From Parcubacteria bacterium SG8_24 (lineage in GTDB: Bacteria; Patescibacteriota; Patescibacteriia; SG8-24): a stretch of DNA of 43,505 nt. The stretch's first letter is position 1; the number at the start of each line of letters is the position of its first letter. The notes below the pieces were generated by a model. It worked only from the letters and a program-made list of their open reading frames with translations, was not told the origin of the DNA and made no database searches. Shown piece after piece: positions 9,451 to 20,098 of this stretch. Both the position numbers and the translations under genes were made by a program. Location: assembly GCA_001303185.1 (NCBI GenBank), contig LJNP01000003.1, forward strand, positions 1-43,505, written 5' to 3'.

Positions 9451-9473
9451 AGTTTCGTGATCATCTCTATCCG

Positions 9474-9502
9474 AGTATAGCGCCGTTGCGACACCATGTA
9501 AA
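9474..9502 (-). promoter_or_regulatory. clpP promoter
   Basis: Minus strand TTTACA, 17 nt, TATACT. Confidence 0.6.
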
Positions 9503-9510
9503 CGACCGCC

Positions 9511-9539
9511 TTGACCGCCCCGGACCGCTGGGCTAGGGT
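9511..9539 (+). promoter_or_regulatory. Promoter of the 9576 lipoprotein gene (divergent from clpP)
   Basis: TTGACC, 17 nt, TAGGGT. Confidence 0.45.
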
Positions 9540-9575
9540 GAGACGAAGCACCTTAAACCCGTCAAGGAGGCCGAG

Positions 9576-10256
9576 ATGAGAAACTGCCCCCGGCCAGTCA
9601 TGACCTGCCTATCCGTCCTGACCGTCGCCCTACTGTCATCCGCCTGCGGTGACGACACTCCTGATATCACGGAACTCACCATCCGCTCCGACGATATCCA
9701 CGAGGGCGTCCTGCCCGCCATCAAGGACCTCGGCACCCTGGTGAGTGTGAGCGCCAAGGACAGTTCGGGCCAGGAAGTCGATGAGCGCACCCTGGGCTGC
9801 GTCACCTGGATGTCGAGCGATAAGACCGTCCTGGACGTCAAATCGCTCGGCGGTTCGGCCATGATCAAGGGACGTGAGGACCTTTTCGATGCCCTGACCG
9901 ACGTGACGACCCTGGAAGATCTGCTGCAGACGCCGGAACCCTCGGCCACGCTGACCGCCAGCTGTGGCGAGACCAGCGACGAGATAGAGGTCCGGGTCGT
10001 GCTCAACGCCGGAGGCCTGTGGCAGATCGTCCTCGACGACGGCGCCTATGAGATCGAACTGGATCTCGCCCAGTCCGGAAGGAGACTCTTCCACGAGATG
10101 ACCGGCGCCGAAGGGACGATCGACGGCACCCGATTCATCCTCAACCAGTTCGGCTACGAACTGGACGGTCACTTCCTGGGACGGGATACGGCGTCAGGAA
10201 CCTACTCCTCATCCGGAGGCAGTACCGGGACCTGGACGGCCCAAAAGACAGACTAG
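9576..10256 (+). CDS. Putative lipoprotein
   Basis: Signal peptide with lipobox LLSSAC; 226 aa; AAGGAGG SD; terminator directly downstream. Confidence 0.75.
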   Translation: MRNCPRPVMTCLSVLTVALLSSACGDDTPDITELTIRSDDIHEGVLPAIKDLGTLVSVSAKDSSGQEVDERTLGCVTWMSSDKTVLDVKSLGGSAMIKGREDLFDALTDVTTLEDLLQTPEPSATLTASCGETSDEIEVRVVLNAGGLWQIVLDDGAYEIELDLAQSGRRLFHEMTGAEGTIDGTRFILNQFGYELDGHFLGRDTASGTYSSSGGSTGTWTAQKTD

Positions 10257-10257
10257 T

Positions 10258-10282
10258 GACCTCTGGGAGGTCACTTTTTTGA
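10258..10282 (+). terminator. Rho-independent terminator
   Basis: GACCTCtgggAGGTCACTTTTTTG. Confidence 0.8.
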
Positions 10283-10335
10283 TCTCTTCATCCCGTCCGC
10301 CCCGTCATGCCGGGGCGGATCTCAGATGCCCGGGT

Positions 10336-11304
10336 TCAGTGGACCGACCAACGGTCCTTACCTTCGACGATCCGGCCGGTCACGGTGAAACCGGCCGCCT
10401 TCCGGTGACCCCCACCGCCGATGGCGGCGGCGATCTCCGAGACATCCACCTCCTGGGCCGTCCGTAGGCTGCCCTTGACCCTTCCGCCCGGTACCTCCTT
10501 GAGCAAGAGGACGACCTTGGCGTCGAGGAAATTATTGAGGAAATTGATGAACCCGCCCATATATTCCTCGTCCACTTCCCGCCCGCCGAGATCGTCGACG
10601 AACAGGGCGGTGGAGGCGACGCCCAGCTCCCGGTCATACTTGAGCCGGGCCAGCAGGTCCCCCCAAAGGCGCAATGCCGGCACGGGCTTGTTGCGCAGCA
10701 GGAAACGTGAGATGAGGTGCGACCTGGCGCCGCGCCGCAACAGGTCTGAAGCGACCTCGAGCGAACTGCGGGTCGTGGCCGGATTGGTGAAATTACCCGT
10801 GTCATTGAGTATCCCGGTCAGCAGGGCTGTAGCGATCTCCCGGTCGACCGGCAGATTGAAATGGTCGAAAAAGCGGTACAGCAGCTCCGACGTGGACGAG
10901 GCGTGTTCATCGACCACGTTGACGTCTCCGAACAGCCGATTGGTCTTGTGGTGGTCGATATTGACGATGCGGGGGGTCCCGGCGGGACGTCGGACGATGA
11001 GCCCGTTGATGCCGGCGTATTCCAGATCGCCCGCATCCAATACCGCGATGACGTCATAGGCCTCATCCGAAAAGACCGTCCGGTCGGTAGTGAACCGCTC
11101 CAGGCCGGCCAGGTACCGGAACTGCTGGGGCACGGGGTCGACACAGAACCCGGCGGCCGGTACGCCCAAACGGTCGCAGAATCCCAACAGGGCGCTGCCC
11201 GCCCCGAGCGCGTCCCCGTCCGGTTTGCGGTGGGCCACGACCAATACGCCCTTCGCCAGGCGCAGGCTATCGAACGCACGCTGGAAATCAAAGACGATAT
11301 CCAT
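10336..11304 (-). CDS. DHH family phosphoesterase (NrnA-like)
   Basis: VVAHRKPDGDALGAGSALLGF, VLDAGDLEY, RIVNIDHHKTNRLFGDVNVV, GGGGHRKAAGFTV. Start set at MDIVFDF. Confidence 0.92.
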   Translation of the reverse strand: MDIVFDFQRAFDSLRLAKGVLVVAHRKPDGDALGAGSALLGFCDRLGVPAAGFCVDPVPQQFRYLAGLERFTTDRTVFSDEAYDVIAVLDAGDLEYAGINGLIVRRPAGTPRIVNIDHHKTNRLFGDVNVVDEHASSTSELLYRFFDHFNLPVDREIATALLTGILNDTGNFTNPATTRSSLEVASDLLRRGARSHLISRFLLRNKPVPALRLWGDLLARLKYDRELGVASTALFVDDLGGREVDEEYMGGFINFLNNFLDAKVVLLLKEVPGGRVKGSLRTAQEVDVSEIAAAIGGGGHRKAAGFTVTGRIVEGKDRWSVH

Positions 11305-11522
11305 ATTTCCGATGTCTCGAGCCCCCAAGGTTAGCAACGCTGTCCAGGAACGTCAACCCGGACCGACCGCCAAGACCCCGTGCCTTCGGGACAGCACACC
11401 GTGACGCCTAACCAGCCTATTGCAGATAACGCCTGACCTGCTACAATTCCGCTGGAAAGGGGCGGCACCTTGGGTCAAGGACGGCCGCCATATTCATCAT
11501 TCATCGCCGCTGAAATAGGCTT

Positions 11523-13820
11523 ATGTTCCTGCAGAAACTGGAGATGACCGGTTTCAAGTCCTTCGTGGACCGCACGGAGATAGATTTCCTGCCGCCCTCG
11601 GCCGCTTCCAAGGGCATCACCGCCGTGGTCGGCCCCAACGGCTCGGGCAAATCGAACGTGGCTGATGCTATCCGCTGGGTGCTCGGGGAACAGAGCACCA
11701 AGCTGCTGCGCGGCAAGAAGGCCGAGGATGTCATCTTCTCGGGCTCGGAGAAGAAGCCCCGCGCCAATTTCGCGGAGGTGACCATCTCCCTCAACAACGA
11801 GGATGGTCAGCTGCCGATGGACTATTCGGAGGTCTCCATATCCCGCCGCATCTATCGCGACGGTGATTCCGAGTACCTGATCAACAAGAACAAGGTCCGG
11901 CTGACCGATATCCAGCTGCTTCTGGCCCAAGCGCAGTTCGGAGCGCGGACCTATTCGGTCATCGGTCAGGGTATGGTGGACAACATCCTGATCGCCTCCC
12001 CGCAGGAACGCAAGGAATTCTTCGATGAGGCTGCTGGGGTCAAACAATACCAGCTGAAGCGCCACCAATCCCTCATCAAGATCAAGACGGCTCGGGAGAA
12101 CCTGTCTCAAGCCGAGATGCTGCTGACGGAGATCGCGCCGCGCCTCAGGTCCCTGGCCCGCCAGGCCAAACGTCTGGAGACCCGAGAGGGGCTCGAGGAG
12201 GAACTGCACGCCCTCAAACACCAGTACTACGGCAAGCTCTGGGAGCGTCTCCGGCTGCTGATCGACGACCGCCGTGCCTCGCTCGACAAGCTGGAAAGCG
12301 CCTGGAAGGACAAGGAGACGATGCGTGAGGCTGCCCAACGGGACCTGAGTGCCCTCGAAAAGGAAGAGACCGAGGCTCCGACAGACCGGTTCACCGAACT
12401 GCAGGATAGGTACGACGGCCTGGTCCAGGAACGTGCCGAACTGGAGAGTCGGCGGCTCAAGATACGGAGCGACCTGGAGGTGACGCGGCGGGTGCGGCAG
12501 GAGACTTCCGGCTCCCTCCCCCTCTCCAAGATCATCGATGAAGTCAACGAGATCGGCACGGGGCAAGACACCGCGGTCCGGCGGCTAACGTCGGCCAGTG
12601 ACCTCAAGGAAGCCCAAGCGACCATACCGGATTTCGAGAAGGTCGGGACAAAGGCCAAAGGACTGGCCACGAGACTGGAACGTCCGGCCAGTGAGCCGCC
12701 GGACCACGAGTCGGACCCGAAACTCACGGCGGAGATGGAGGGGCTCCGTCGGCAGGTCGCAGACAAGGACCGGGAGATCACGGAGATCCAGTCGGCCATC
12801 CAGGAATACAACCGCTCGGAACGCCAGAAGAAATCCAAGTTCTTCGACCTGCAACGGGAGCTGCAGCAGAAGATCGGCGTGGTGCACGACCTGGAACGCC
12901 GCCTCAACGAGGAGCGGGTGGAGATGGCCCGGCTGGATACGCGCCGGGAGGCCCTGGAAACGGAAATGGTCGCGGAGCTGGGCGAGAATGCCGACCGCAT
13001 CAAGACCGGCTTCACGGCGGACGATGAAGGCGATCCGGAGTCCTACCAACCGCGGATCCAGAAACTCAAATATCAGCTGGAACTGATCGGCGGGATCGAT
13101 CCCGAGGTGATGAAGGAATACGAAGAGACCAGGGAGCGTCATGATTTCCTGGAAAGCCAGACCAACGACCTCCGCAAGGCGATCGCCGACCTCCGAGCGG
13201 TCATCGCCGAACTGGACCTGACCATCAAGGCGGTGTCCGAAGCCTCTTTCCGCCGGCTCAACAAGAGCTTCGACCGTTACTTCAAGACCCTGTTCGGAGG
13301 CGGTCATGCCGAACTGATCCAGCTCAAGAGCGGCGGGACGGCAGATGCCGAGCCTGACGCCGAAGGGGGCGGCGACACCGACGGTCCGACAGATCAGCCG
13401 GACGATTTCGTGTCCCGAGACGTCGTCACCGGCATCGACATCAAAGCCACGCCGCCGGGAAAGAAGATCAGCAACATCACCATGCTCTCCGGCGGCGAGC
13501 GGGCCCTGACCTCGATAGCCCTCATCTGCGCCATCATGACCACCAATCCCTCGCCGTTCGTGGTGCTCGACGAGGTCGACGCGGCCCTCGACGAATCCAA
13601 TGCCGAACGGTTCGCCGCCATCCTCCAGGAACTGGCCGAAAGAACGCAGTTCATCATCATCACCCACAACCGTTACACCATGAACCGGTCCAACGTGCTC
13701 TATGGCGTGACGATGAACGATGCCGGGACGTCCCAGATCCTTTCGGTCAACCTGGAAGAGGCCGGGAAGATGAAAGGGAAGTCACGGAAAGTCCGGTCGG
13801 AGGAAATGGCGGCTGCCTGA
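11523..13820 (+). CDS. smc: SMC-family chromosome segregation ATPase, short form (765 aa)
   Basis: N-terminal MFLQKLEMTGFKSFVDRTEIDF, Walker A GPNGSGKSN, YSVIGQGMVDNIL, signature LSGGERALTSIAL, Walker B FVVLDEVDAALDE. Confidence 0.92.
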   Translation: MFLQKLEMTGFKSFVDRTEIDFLPPSAASKGITAVVGPNGSGKSNVADAIRWVLGEQSTKLLRGKKAEDVIFSGSEKKPRANFAEVTISLNNEDGQLPMDYSEVSISRRIYRDGDSEYLINKNKVRLTDIQLLLAQAQFGARTYSVIGQGMVDNILIASPQERKEFFDEAAGVKQYQLKRHQSLIKIKTARENLSQAEMLLTEIAPRLRSLARQAKRLETREGLEEELHALKHQYYGKLWERLRLLIDDRRASLDKLESAWKDKETMREAAQRDLSALEKEETEAPTDRFTELQDRYDGLVQERAELESRRLKIRSDLEVTRRVRQETSGSLPLSKIIDEVNEIGTGQDTAVRRLTSASDLKEAQATIPDFEKVGTKAKGLATRLERPASEPPDHESDPKLTAEMEGLRRQVADKDREITEIQSAIQEYNRSERQKKSKFFDLQRELQQKIGVVHDLERRLNEERVEMARLDTRREALETEMVAELGENADRIKTGFTADDEGDPESYQPRIQKLKYQLELIGGIDPEVMKEYEETRERHDFLESQTNDLRKAIADLRAVIAELDLTIKAVSEASFRRLNKSFDRYFKTLFGGGHAELIQLKSGGTADAEPDAEGGGDTDGPTDQPDDFVSRDVVTGIDIKATPPGKKISNITMLSGGERALTSIALICAIMTTNPSPFVVLDEVDAALDESNAERFAAILQELAERTQFIIITHNRYTMNRSNVLYGVTMNDAGTSQILSVNLEEAGKMKGKSRKVRSEEMAAA

Positions 13821-13825
13821 GTTGA

Positions 13826-13858
13826 ACAAAAAACACCGGTATCAACCGGTGTTTTGTA
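13826..13858. terminator. Bidirectional terminator between smc and GNAT gene
   Basis: AAAAAACACCGGtatcaaCCGGTGTTTTGT. Confidence 0.8.
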
Positions 13859-13874
13859 TTATGAAGGCGCCGTC

Positions 13875-14291
13875 TCACAGGCAATAATCCTGCAGCGGTC
13901 CGTACCTTGCCTTGAACTTCTGCCAGTCGCGGATAACGAGCCTTCCGGGGTGCCTTTTCTTCACTCGCCTGAACAGTCCCCTCGAATGCGGGTCCCAACC
14001 GAAGGCGAAAAGCCTCTGCTCGCGCCGGAGCGCCGCTTCGAACAGGCGATCCGCCACCCCCCGACCGCGGAACCTTTCGTTGACGAAGACGTTGGCGCAT
14101 TTGCCGAAAGGCGTCGGAAAAACCATCAGCCATCCCATGACCTGACTACCGTCACTGAAGGCCACGAACGTCCTCGTTGCCGGCCTTTTACGGACGATGA
14201 AACGCATACTCCCGTTCTCGAAGGTAGCGTACAGCAGACGCCGCTGGACCTTCTTGCTCCAGGTCCGGAATGCTTTAGAGACCACTCTCAT
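13875..14291 (-). CDS. GNAT-family N-acetyltransferase-like protein
   Basis: FVAFSDGSQVMGWLMVF...ANVFVNERFRGRGVADRLFEAALRRE (GNAT motif A-like RGRGVADRL). Confidence 0.65.
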   Translation of the reverse strand: MRVVSKAFRTWSKKVQRRLLYATFENGSMRFIVRKRPATRTFVAFSDGSQVMGWLMVFPTPFGKCANVFVNERFRGRGVADRLFEAALRREQRLFAFGWDPHSRGLFRRVKKRHPGRLVIRDWQKFKARYGPLQDYCL

Positions 14292-14505
14292 GACCCCTCC
14301 TTGTCAGAAAGAACATCCTATCGTATAACCGCGTGTATGGACTGTCAATGAGGCCGATCTTACCTCGAGCTGCACCTTGACGGAAAACCTCATCCAAAGC
14401 ATAATCCCCACTACGACAAGCCCTACTGCTGCGAGGGCCACACGGATACGGGACCGCTCATCCCTAACCCCGGAGCCGCCCTGAATCGAACTTAAACCAA
14501 GGAAC

Positions 14506-14886
14506 ATGATAGTCATCAGACTTTCCCGAGTGGGCAAGAAGAAACAGCCGACCTACCGCATCGTGGTCCAGGAGAAACAGCGTGACCCCTGGGGCACTTC
14601 TCTGGAGATACTCGGCCACTACAACCCGCGCACCAAACCCAAGACCGTCTCCTTAAAGGAAGAACGGGTGCGTCACTGGCTGGCCCAAGGTGCCCGACCG
14701 ACGCCGACCGTGCATAATCTGCTGGTCGATGCCAAACTGATCGAAGGGTCGAAAGTCAAGGCGACCCAAGGAGAACAGAAGAAGCGGCAGGAGGCGGCCC
14801 GAAAGAAAGCCGAAGAGGCCCCCAAAGAGGCGGCAGTGGCCGCCGAAGCCCCTTCGGCCGAAGACGCCCCGACCGAAACGTCCTGA
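14506..14886 (+). CDS. rpsP: 30S ribosomal protein bS16 with Ala/Glu-rich C-terminal tail
   Basis: MIVIRLSRVGKKKQPTYRIVVQEKQRDPWGTSLEILGHYNPRTKP...VRHWLAQGARPTPTVHNLL. Confidence 0.97.
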   Translation: MIVIRLSRVGKKKQPTYRIVVQEKQRDPWGTSLEILGHYNPRTKPKTVSLKEERVRHWLAQGARPTPTVHNLLVDAKLIEGSKVKATQGEQKKRQEAARKKAEEAPKEAAVAAEAPSAEDAPTETS

Positions 14887-14908
14887 TCCGACGGTCGATT
14901 ACCGGATG

Positions 14909-14938
14909 ACAGACGGCCCCTCTGGGGGCCGTTTTCGG
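14909..14938 (+). terminator. Terminator of rpsP
   Basis: ACGGCCCCtctGGGGGCCGTTTTCGGTT. Confidence 0.75.
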
Positions 14939-14987
14939 TTCAATCGCGATGTCCCGCCTCCGCCCGATGCCCGCAAGACGACTCCGG

Positions 14988-15016
14988 TTGACACTTCATG
15001 GCAGAAGAGATAGATT
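14988..15016 (+). promoter_or_regulatory. khpA promoter
   Basis: TTGACA, 17 nt, TAGATT. Confidence 0.6.
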
Positions 15017-15146
15017 AAAGCCGTCCCCATGACGGGGCGGGCCCTGGCCCGAAGAATCTTTACATCACTAATCCATATTATCGCTCTAATTAATCACTGA
15101 ACGACGGTGTACTCCCCGCAATTTAGAGGGAAGCCGCCCAACCGAT

Positions 15147-15482
15147 ATGGCAGAAGATCTCAAGGATCAAGAGTTTGTTGAATACGTCGTAAAGGCGATA
15201 GTCAACCATCCGGAGGACGTCAGGGTCGAAAGGACCATCGACGAGCGAGGCGTCCTGCTCACCCTTCATGTCAACCCGGATGACATGGGTTACGTCATCG
15301 GCAAGTCAGGTCAGACCGCCCGTTCGATCCGCACCCTTCTCAAGATCGTCGGCGCCAAGGGCAACGCCCGGGTGAACCTGAAGATTTACGAGCCGGAAGG
15401 GAGCCGCAGATCCTCCCAGTATTCGGCCCCGGCACCACAGGAAGAGGAGATCGATACCTCGGCCGTGGATCTGGAGATCTGA
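15147..15482 (+). CDS. khpA: KH-domain RNA-binding protein KhpA
   Basis: EFVEYVVKAIVNHPEDVRVER...VNPDDMGYVIGKSGQTARSIRTLLKIVGAKGNARVNLKI. Confidence 0.93.
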   Translation: MAEDLKDQEFVEYVVKAIVNHPEDVRVERTIDERGVLLTLHVNPDDMGYVIGKSGQTARSIRTLLKIVGAKGNARVNLKIYEPEGSRRSSQYSAPAPQEEEIDTSAVDLEI

Positions 15483-15508
15483 CACAATCTCAACGTAAAT
15501 AGACCGGA

Positions 15509-15534
15509 CCCCGCATCATCGATGCGGGGTTTTG
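15509..15534 (+). terminator. Terminator of khpA
   Basis: CCCCGCATcatcgATGCGGGGTTTT. Confidence 0.8.
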
Positions 15535-15642
15535 GATATCCACCCTTGCCAAAAAGGGGGTTCCGTGGAAAGATGCCCTGACGCCCGTCGATACGGGTCG
15601 TCTGTCGCTACTCGGACCTCTGGCGTTTCAGGAGATGACACG

Positions 15643-16842
15643 ATGACCACCGATTTTACGGACCGAGACACGGCTTCGCAGTTCCTTAAACAGATGTCTG
15701 ACCATCCCCTCCTCACCAAGGAGGAGGAGTGCTGGCTGGCTAAGCTGGCCCAGGGTCGGGTCGTCAGCCGTCCGCTGAGGTTCTCGGTGGACCGTCAGTG
15801 CGGAAAGATGCGGGCCAATGACCGACCGATCCGCTCCCCGCGGACCGCAGAAGCGGTCCGTATCGTCCGCCCACATCAGGACGAACGGGTCAGCGGACGT
15901 ATCCATTTCTCGCTGAGGCTGGCCTGCCCGCTGCCCGATTTCCCTCTGGCCGGACTGGAGATCGTCATCAAACCCGCCGGCCCGGGCAAGCGTCGACCGG
16001 TCGCCCGACTGGCCTGCCGCCATCACGGGCGCTGGGGCTGGTACGCCCGGTGCGACGACGGACAGATCGATCCGGGGCGCTACATCGCCGTAGTGCAGGC
16101 CGGACCGTCGCTGCAACGTGCGGCACTCGAGGAATTCATGCGGTGCAACTACCGTCTGGTGCTCAAGATCGCCAACAAGTTCCTCTGGTCGGGGATGGAC
16201 ATGATCGACCTCTTCACCGAGGGTACCCTCGGGCTGCAGAAGGGTGTCGGACGCTTCGAGCCCGAACGGGGCTACCGTTTCTGCACCTACGCCGGACACT
16301 GGATCCGGCAGTCGATCAGCCGGGCTGTCTACAACCAGAGCCGGACTATCCGCATCCCGGTACACCAGTGGGGTCGGAACCAGAAGCTGGCCAAGAGCTC
16401 GCGTCGCGTCGCCGACAGCGATCTCTGTCCACCGGAGCTGGAGACGCTGGCCGAGGACGCCCAGATCGACCTGGAACATGCCAAAGGGACCCAGCGCGCC
16501 TTCCAGCAGACCATGGTACCGCTGGAGACGCCGATCGGTCCCGACGGCAACGGCACCCTGGCCGACGTGCTCGAGGACGATCCGGACGGCGAGAGGGATC
16601 CCCACAACCTCATCGAGTGCAGCGAACTCAACGAGAAGCTGGACTGGGCGATCGCCCAACTCGACCCTCGGGAACAGGCCATCATCAGACTGAGGTTCGG
16701 CCTGACCGATGACCGCGACCTGACCCTGGAAAAGGTGGGTAAGCGGTTCGGGGTCACCAGGGAACGGATCCGGCAGATCGAGGAAAAGGTCCTCGGGAAA
16801 CTGCGCCGCCACCTGGCGAGACAGGGCTTGACCGGCATCTAG
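15643..16842 (+). CDS. RpoD-family (sigma70) RNA polymerase sigma factor with large insertion
   Basis: Region 1.2-like FLKQMSDHPLLTKEEECWLAKLAQG; region 2 CNYRLVLKIANKF...MDMIDLFTEGTLGLQKGVGRFEPERGYRFCTYAGHWIRQSISRAV; RTIRIPVH; region 4 LTLEKVGKRFGVTRERIRQIEEKVLGKLRRH. Confidence 0.93.
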   Translation: MTTDFTDRDTASQFLKQMSDHPLLTKEEECWLAKLAQGRVVSRPLRFSVDRQCGKMRANDRPIRSPRTAEAVRIVRPHQDERVSGRIHFSLRLACPLPDFPLAGLEIVIKPAGPGKRRPVARLACRHHGRWGWYARCDDGQIDPGRYIAVVQAGPSLQRAALEEFMRCNYRLVLKIANKFLWSGMDMIDLFTEGTLGLQKGVGRFEPERGYRFCTYAGHWIRQSISRAVYNQSRTIRIPVHQWGRNQKLAKSSRRVADSDLCPPELETLAEDAQIDLEHAKGTQRAFQQTMVPLETPIGPDGNGTLADVLEDDPDGERDPHNLIECSELNEKLDWAIAQLDPREQAIIRLRFGLTDDRDLTLEKVGKRFGVTRERIRQIEEKVLGKLRRHLARQGLTGI

Positions 16843-16856
16843 GTGCCGGTCTTTTA
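16825..16856 (+). terminator. Terminator overlapping the sigma gene stop
   Basis: TTGACCGGCAtctaggTGCCGGTCTTTTATG. Confidence 0.75.
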
Positions 16857-16923
16857 TGTTATGGTATAGACGGTGCGGTCCGGCGTGACCGGAACCCCAT
16901 CGTCCAGATAACCCTATCAGGTC

Positions 16924-17607
16924 ATGAGATTCGACATCATCACCATCTTCCCCCGGATGTTCGACAACTACCTGTCCGAGTCGATAATCAAGCGCGCCCG
17001 CAAGCGCCGGCTCTTGGACATCCGGATGCATGACCTGCGGACATGGACCACCGACCGGCACCGCTCCGTCGACGACCGGCCGTTCGGCGGCGGACCGGGC
17101 ATGGTGATGATGGTCGGCCCCTTCCACCGAGCCCTCAAATCACTGAGGATCCGCGACCGCCGGAAGACGAGGGTCATCTTGCTTTCGGCCAAAGGCAAGA
17201 CCTTCTCCCACCGGGAGGCGGTACGCCTGTCCAAGTACCGCCGGATCGTATTGTTGTGCGGCCGGTACGAGGGGGTGGACGAACGCGTGGCCCGCCATCT
17301 GGCCGACGAGGAGATCTCTATCGGCGAATACGTCCTGACCGGCGGTGAGTTACCGGCTCTGGTGGTCCTCGATGCCGTGGCCCGACAGGTGCCGGGAGTG
17401 ATCGGCAAGGCGGTCTCGCTTCAGGAGGAATCCCACGCGACAGAAGGCGTGACCGAATATCCGCAATATACCCGGCCGGCTGATTATTCGCCGGCCAAAG
17501 GCCAGCACTGGCGCGTGCCCCAGGTCCTGCTCTCCGGGAATCACAGCAAGATCGCCGAATGGCGCGCCCGGAAATCACGACACCTACCCAAAAAGAAGGC
17601 TAAATAA
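16924..17607 (+). CDS. trmD: tRNA (guanine-N1)-methyltransferase
   Basis: MRFDIITIFPRMFDNYLSESIIKRA, RSVDDRPFGGGPGMVMM, LLCGRYEGVDERVA, EISIGEYVLTGGELPALVVLDAVARQVPGVIG. Confidence 0.98.
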   Translation: MRFDIITIFPRMFDNYLSESIIKRARKRRLLDIRMHDLRTWTTDRHRSVDDRPFGGGPGMVMMVGPFHRALKSLRIRDRRKTRVILLSAKGKTFSHREAVRLSKYRRIVLLCGRYEGVDERVARHLADEEISIGEYVLTGGELPALVVLDAVARQVPGVIGKAVSLQEESHATEGVTEYPQYTRPADYSPAKGQHWRVPQVLLSGNHSKIAEWRARKSRHLPKKKAK

Positions 17608-17623
17608 GGCCGCGACGAGGGCC

Positions 17624-17652
17624 TTGACACCCACACGGTACCTCTATATACT
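17624..17652 (+). promoter_or_regulatory. 16S rRNA promoter P1
   Basis: TTGACA, 17 nt, TATACT. Confidence 0.8.
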
Positions 17653-17724
17653 ATCCCCTGAGCGTCCGACCTGCTTAAGCGGGCCTCCGGACAGCTCTCT
17701 TATTTTCCGCTGACCTAGGGTCTC

Positions 17725-17754
17725 TTGACGCTTAAGCGTCTGATGCCCTAAAAT
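17725..17754 (+). promoter_or_regulatory. 16S rRNA promoter P2 (tandem)
   Basis: TTGACG, 18 nt, TAAAAT. Confidence 0.6.
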
Positions 17755-17792
17755 GCGGGAAGCCCTCGATTCGGGGGCAAAGGACTTTGACA

Positions 17793-17807
17793 ATGCGAAC
17801 GAGACAA
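17793..17807 (+). repeat. Left arm of 16S-flanking processing stem
   Basis: ATGCGAACGAGACAA, perfect reverse complement of 19496-19510. Confidence 0.8.
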
Positions 17808-17867
17808 CGAGTCACTGTCTGTTCCCAATAGTTGAGTACCCGGCGACGCGGAAGCGTCACGGGAACT

Positions 17868-19374
<1,507 letters not shown>

Positions 19375-19495
19375 CTAGGGAGTAAATCTAGCCGGAGACT
19401 CCGGTCATCGGCACACGTCATCATCCGCAAGGATGAGGCTCCCAGGTCGGTCATGGCCTCGCGCCATGGAGTCATGGGTAATACTGCAGCGGCTC

Positions 19496-19510
19496 TTGTC
19501 TCGTTCGCAT
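19496..19510 (+). repeat. Right arm of 16S-flanking processing stem
   Basis: TTGTCTCGTTCGCAT pairs with 17793-17807. Confidence 0.8.
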
Positions 19511-19515
19511 CGCCA

Positions 19516-19550
19516 AAGGAAAAACCGCCCGACAGGGCGGTTTTGGGTTA
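19516..19550. terminator. Terminator after 16S (also usable on the minus strand)
   Basis: AAAAACCGCCCgacaGGGCGGTTTTGG. Confidence 0.8.
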
Positions 19551-19556
19551 CCGAGG

Positions 19557-20000
19557 TCAGAAACGGACGGACAGTACGGATCCGTCCTCGGCATGACGCC
19601 TGACATAGGCCTGGAGGCCCGACTGCCGCAACAGGTCGGCTACGGCGCGGGTGACCCGACGGTCGGGCGGCTTGCGTCCGTGGCGAAGATAGATCGTCGC
19701 ACGGCGACCGCCTTCGGTCGCCCGACACCAGGCGAGGACGAGCGCGCCTCCCCACAGCAGTGTCGCGACGTCCCTCATGTTCCTGATCCTCGAACGGCAA
19801 CGGGCCTCGAAGGCGGGCCAGCGCTTGCGGTCGCGGCACGGCCGGCCGAGCTTCCCGTCCGGCTCCTCGCCGGCAACGTAGGCCATGAAATCGAACATCG
19901 GGAAAAGCTGGCCTTTCTCGGCGAGCTCCACGAGAATCTTCATCGTCGCGAGCGTGTAATCCCGCTTAGCGGGATCGGAATCAGCCTGTCCGGACATCAC
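19557..20000 (-). CDS. Hypothetical protein
   Basis: 147-aa ORF with AGGAGG SD upstream and terminator downstream. Confidence 0.6.
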   Translation of the reverse strand: MMSGQADSDPAKRDYTLATMKILVELAEKGQLFPMFDFMAYVAGEEPDGKLGRPCRDRKRWPAFEARCRSRIRNMRDVATLLWGGALVLAWCRATEGGRRATIYLRHGRKPPDRRVTRAVADLLRQSGLQAYVRRHAEDGSVLSVRF

Positions 20001-20067
20001 CTGAACACCTCCTGTGGGTTCGGTTCATCTAAAGGACTGCCTGATATCTTGACTGATGAGGGACTTG

Positions 20068-20097
20068 GCGTCAAAAAAACGCCCGAAAATGGGCGTC
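20068..20097 (-). terminator. Rho-independent terminator
   Basis: Minus strand GACGCCCATTTTCGGGCGTTTTTTTGACG. Confidence 0.75.
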
Positions 20098-20098
20098 T

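Noticed and set aside
12585-13667. 360-aa minus-strand ORF opposite smc
   Set aside because: Shadow ORF; smc motifs are on the plus strand.
15628-17127. 499-aa minus-strand ORF spanning sigma factor and trmD
   Set aside because: Antisense to two recognisable genes and crosses their intergenic terminator.
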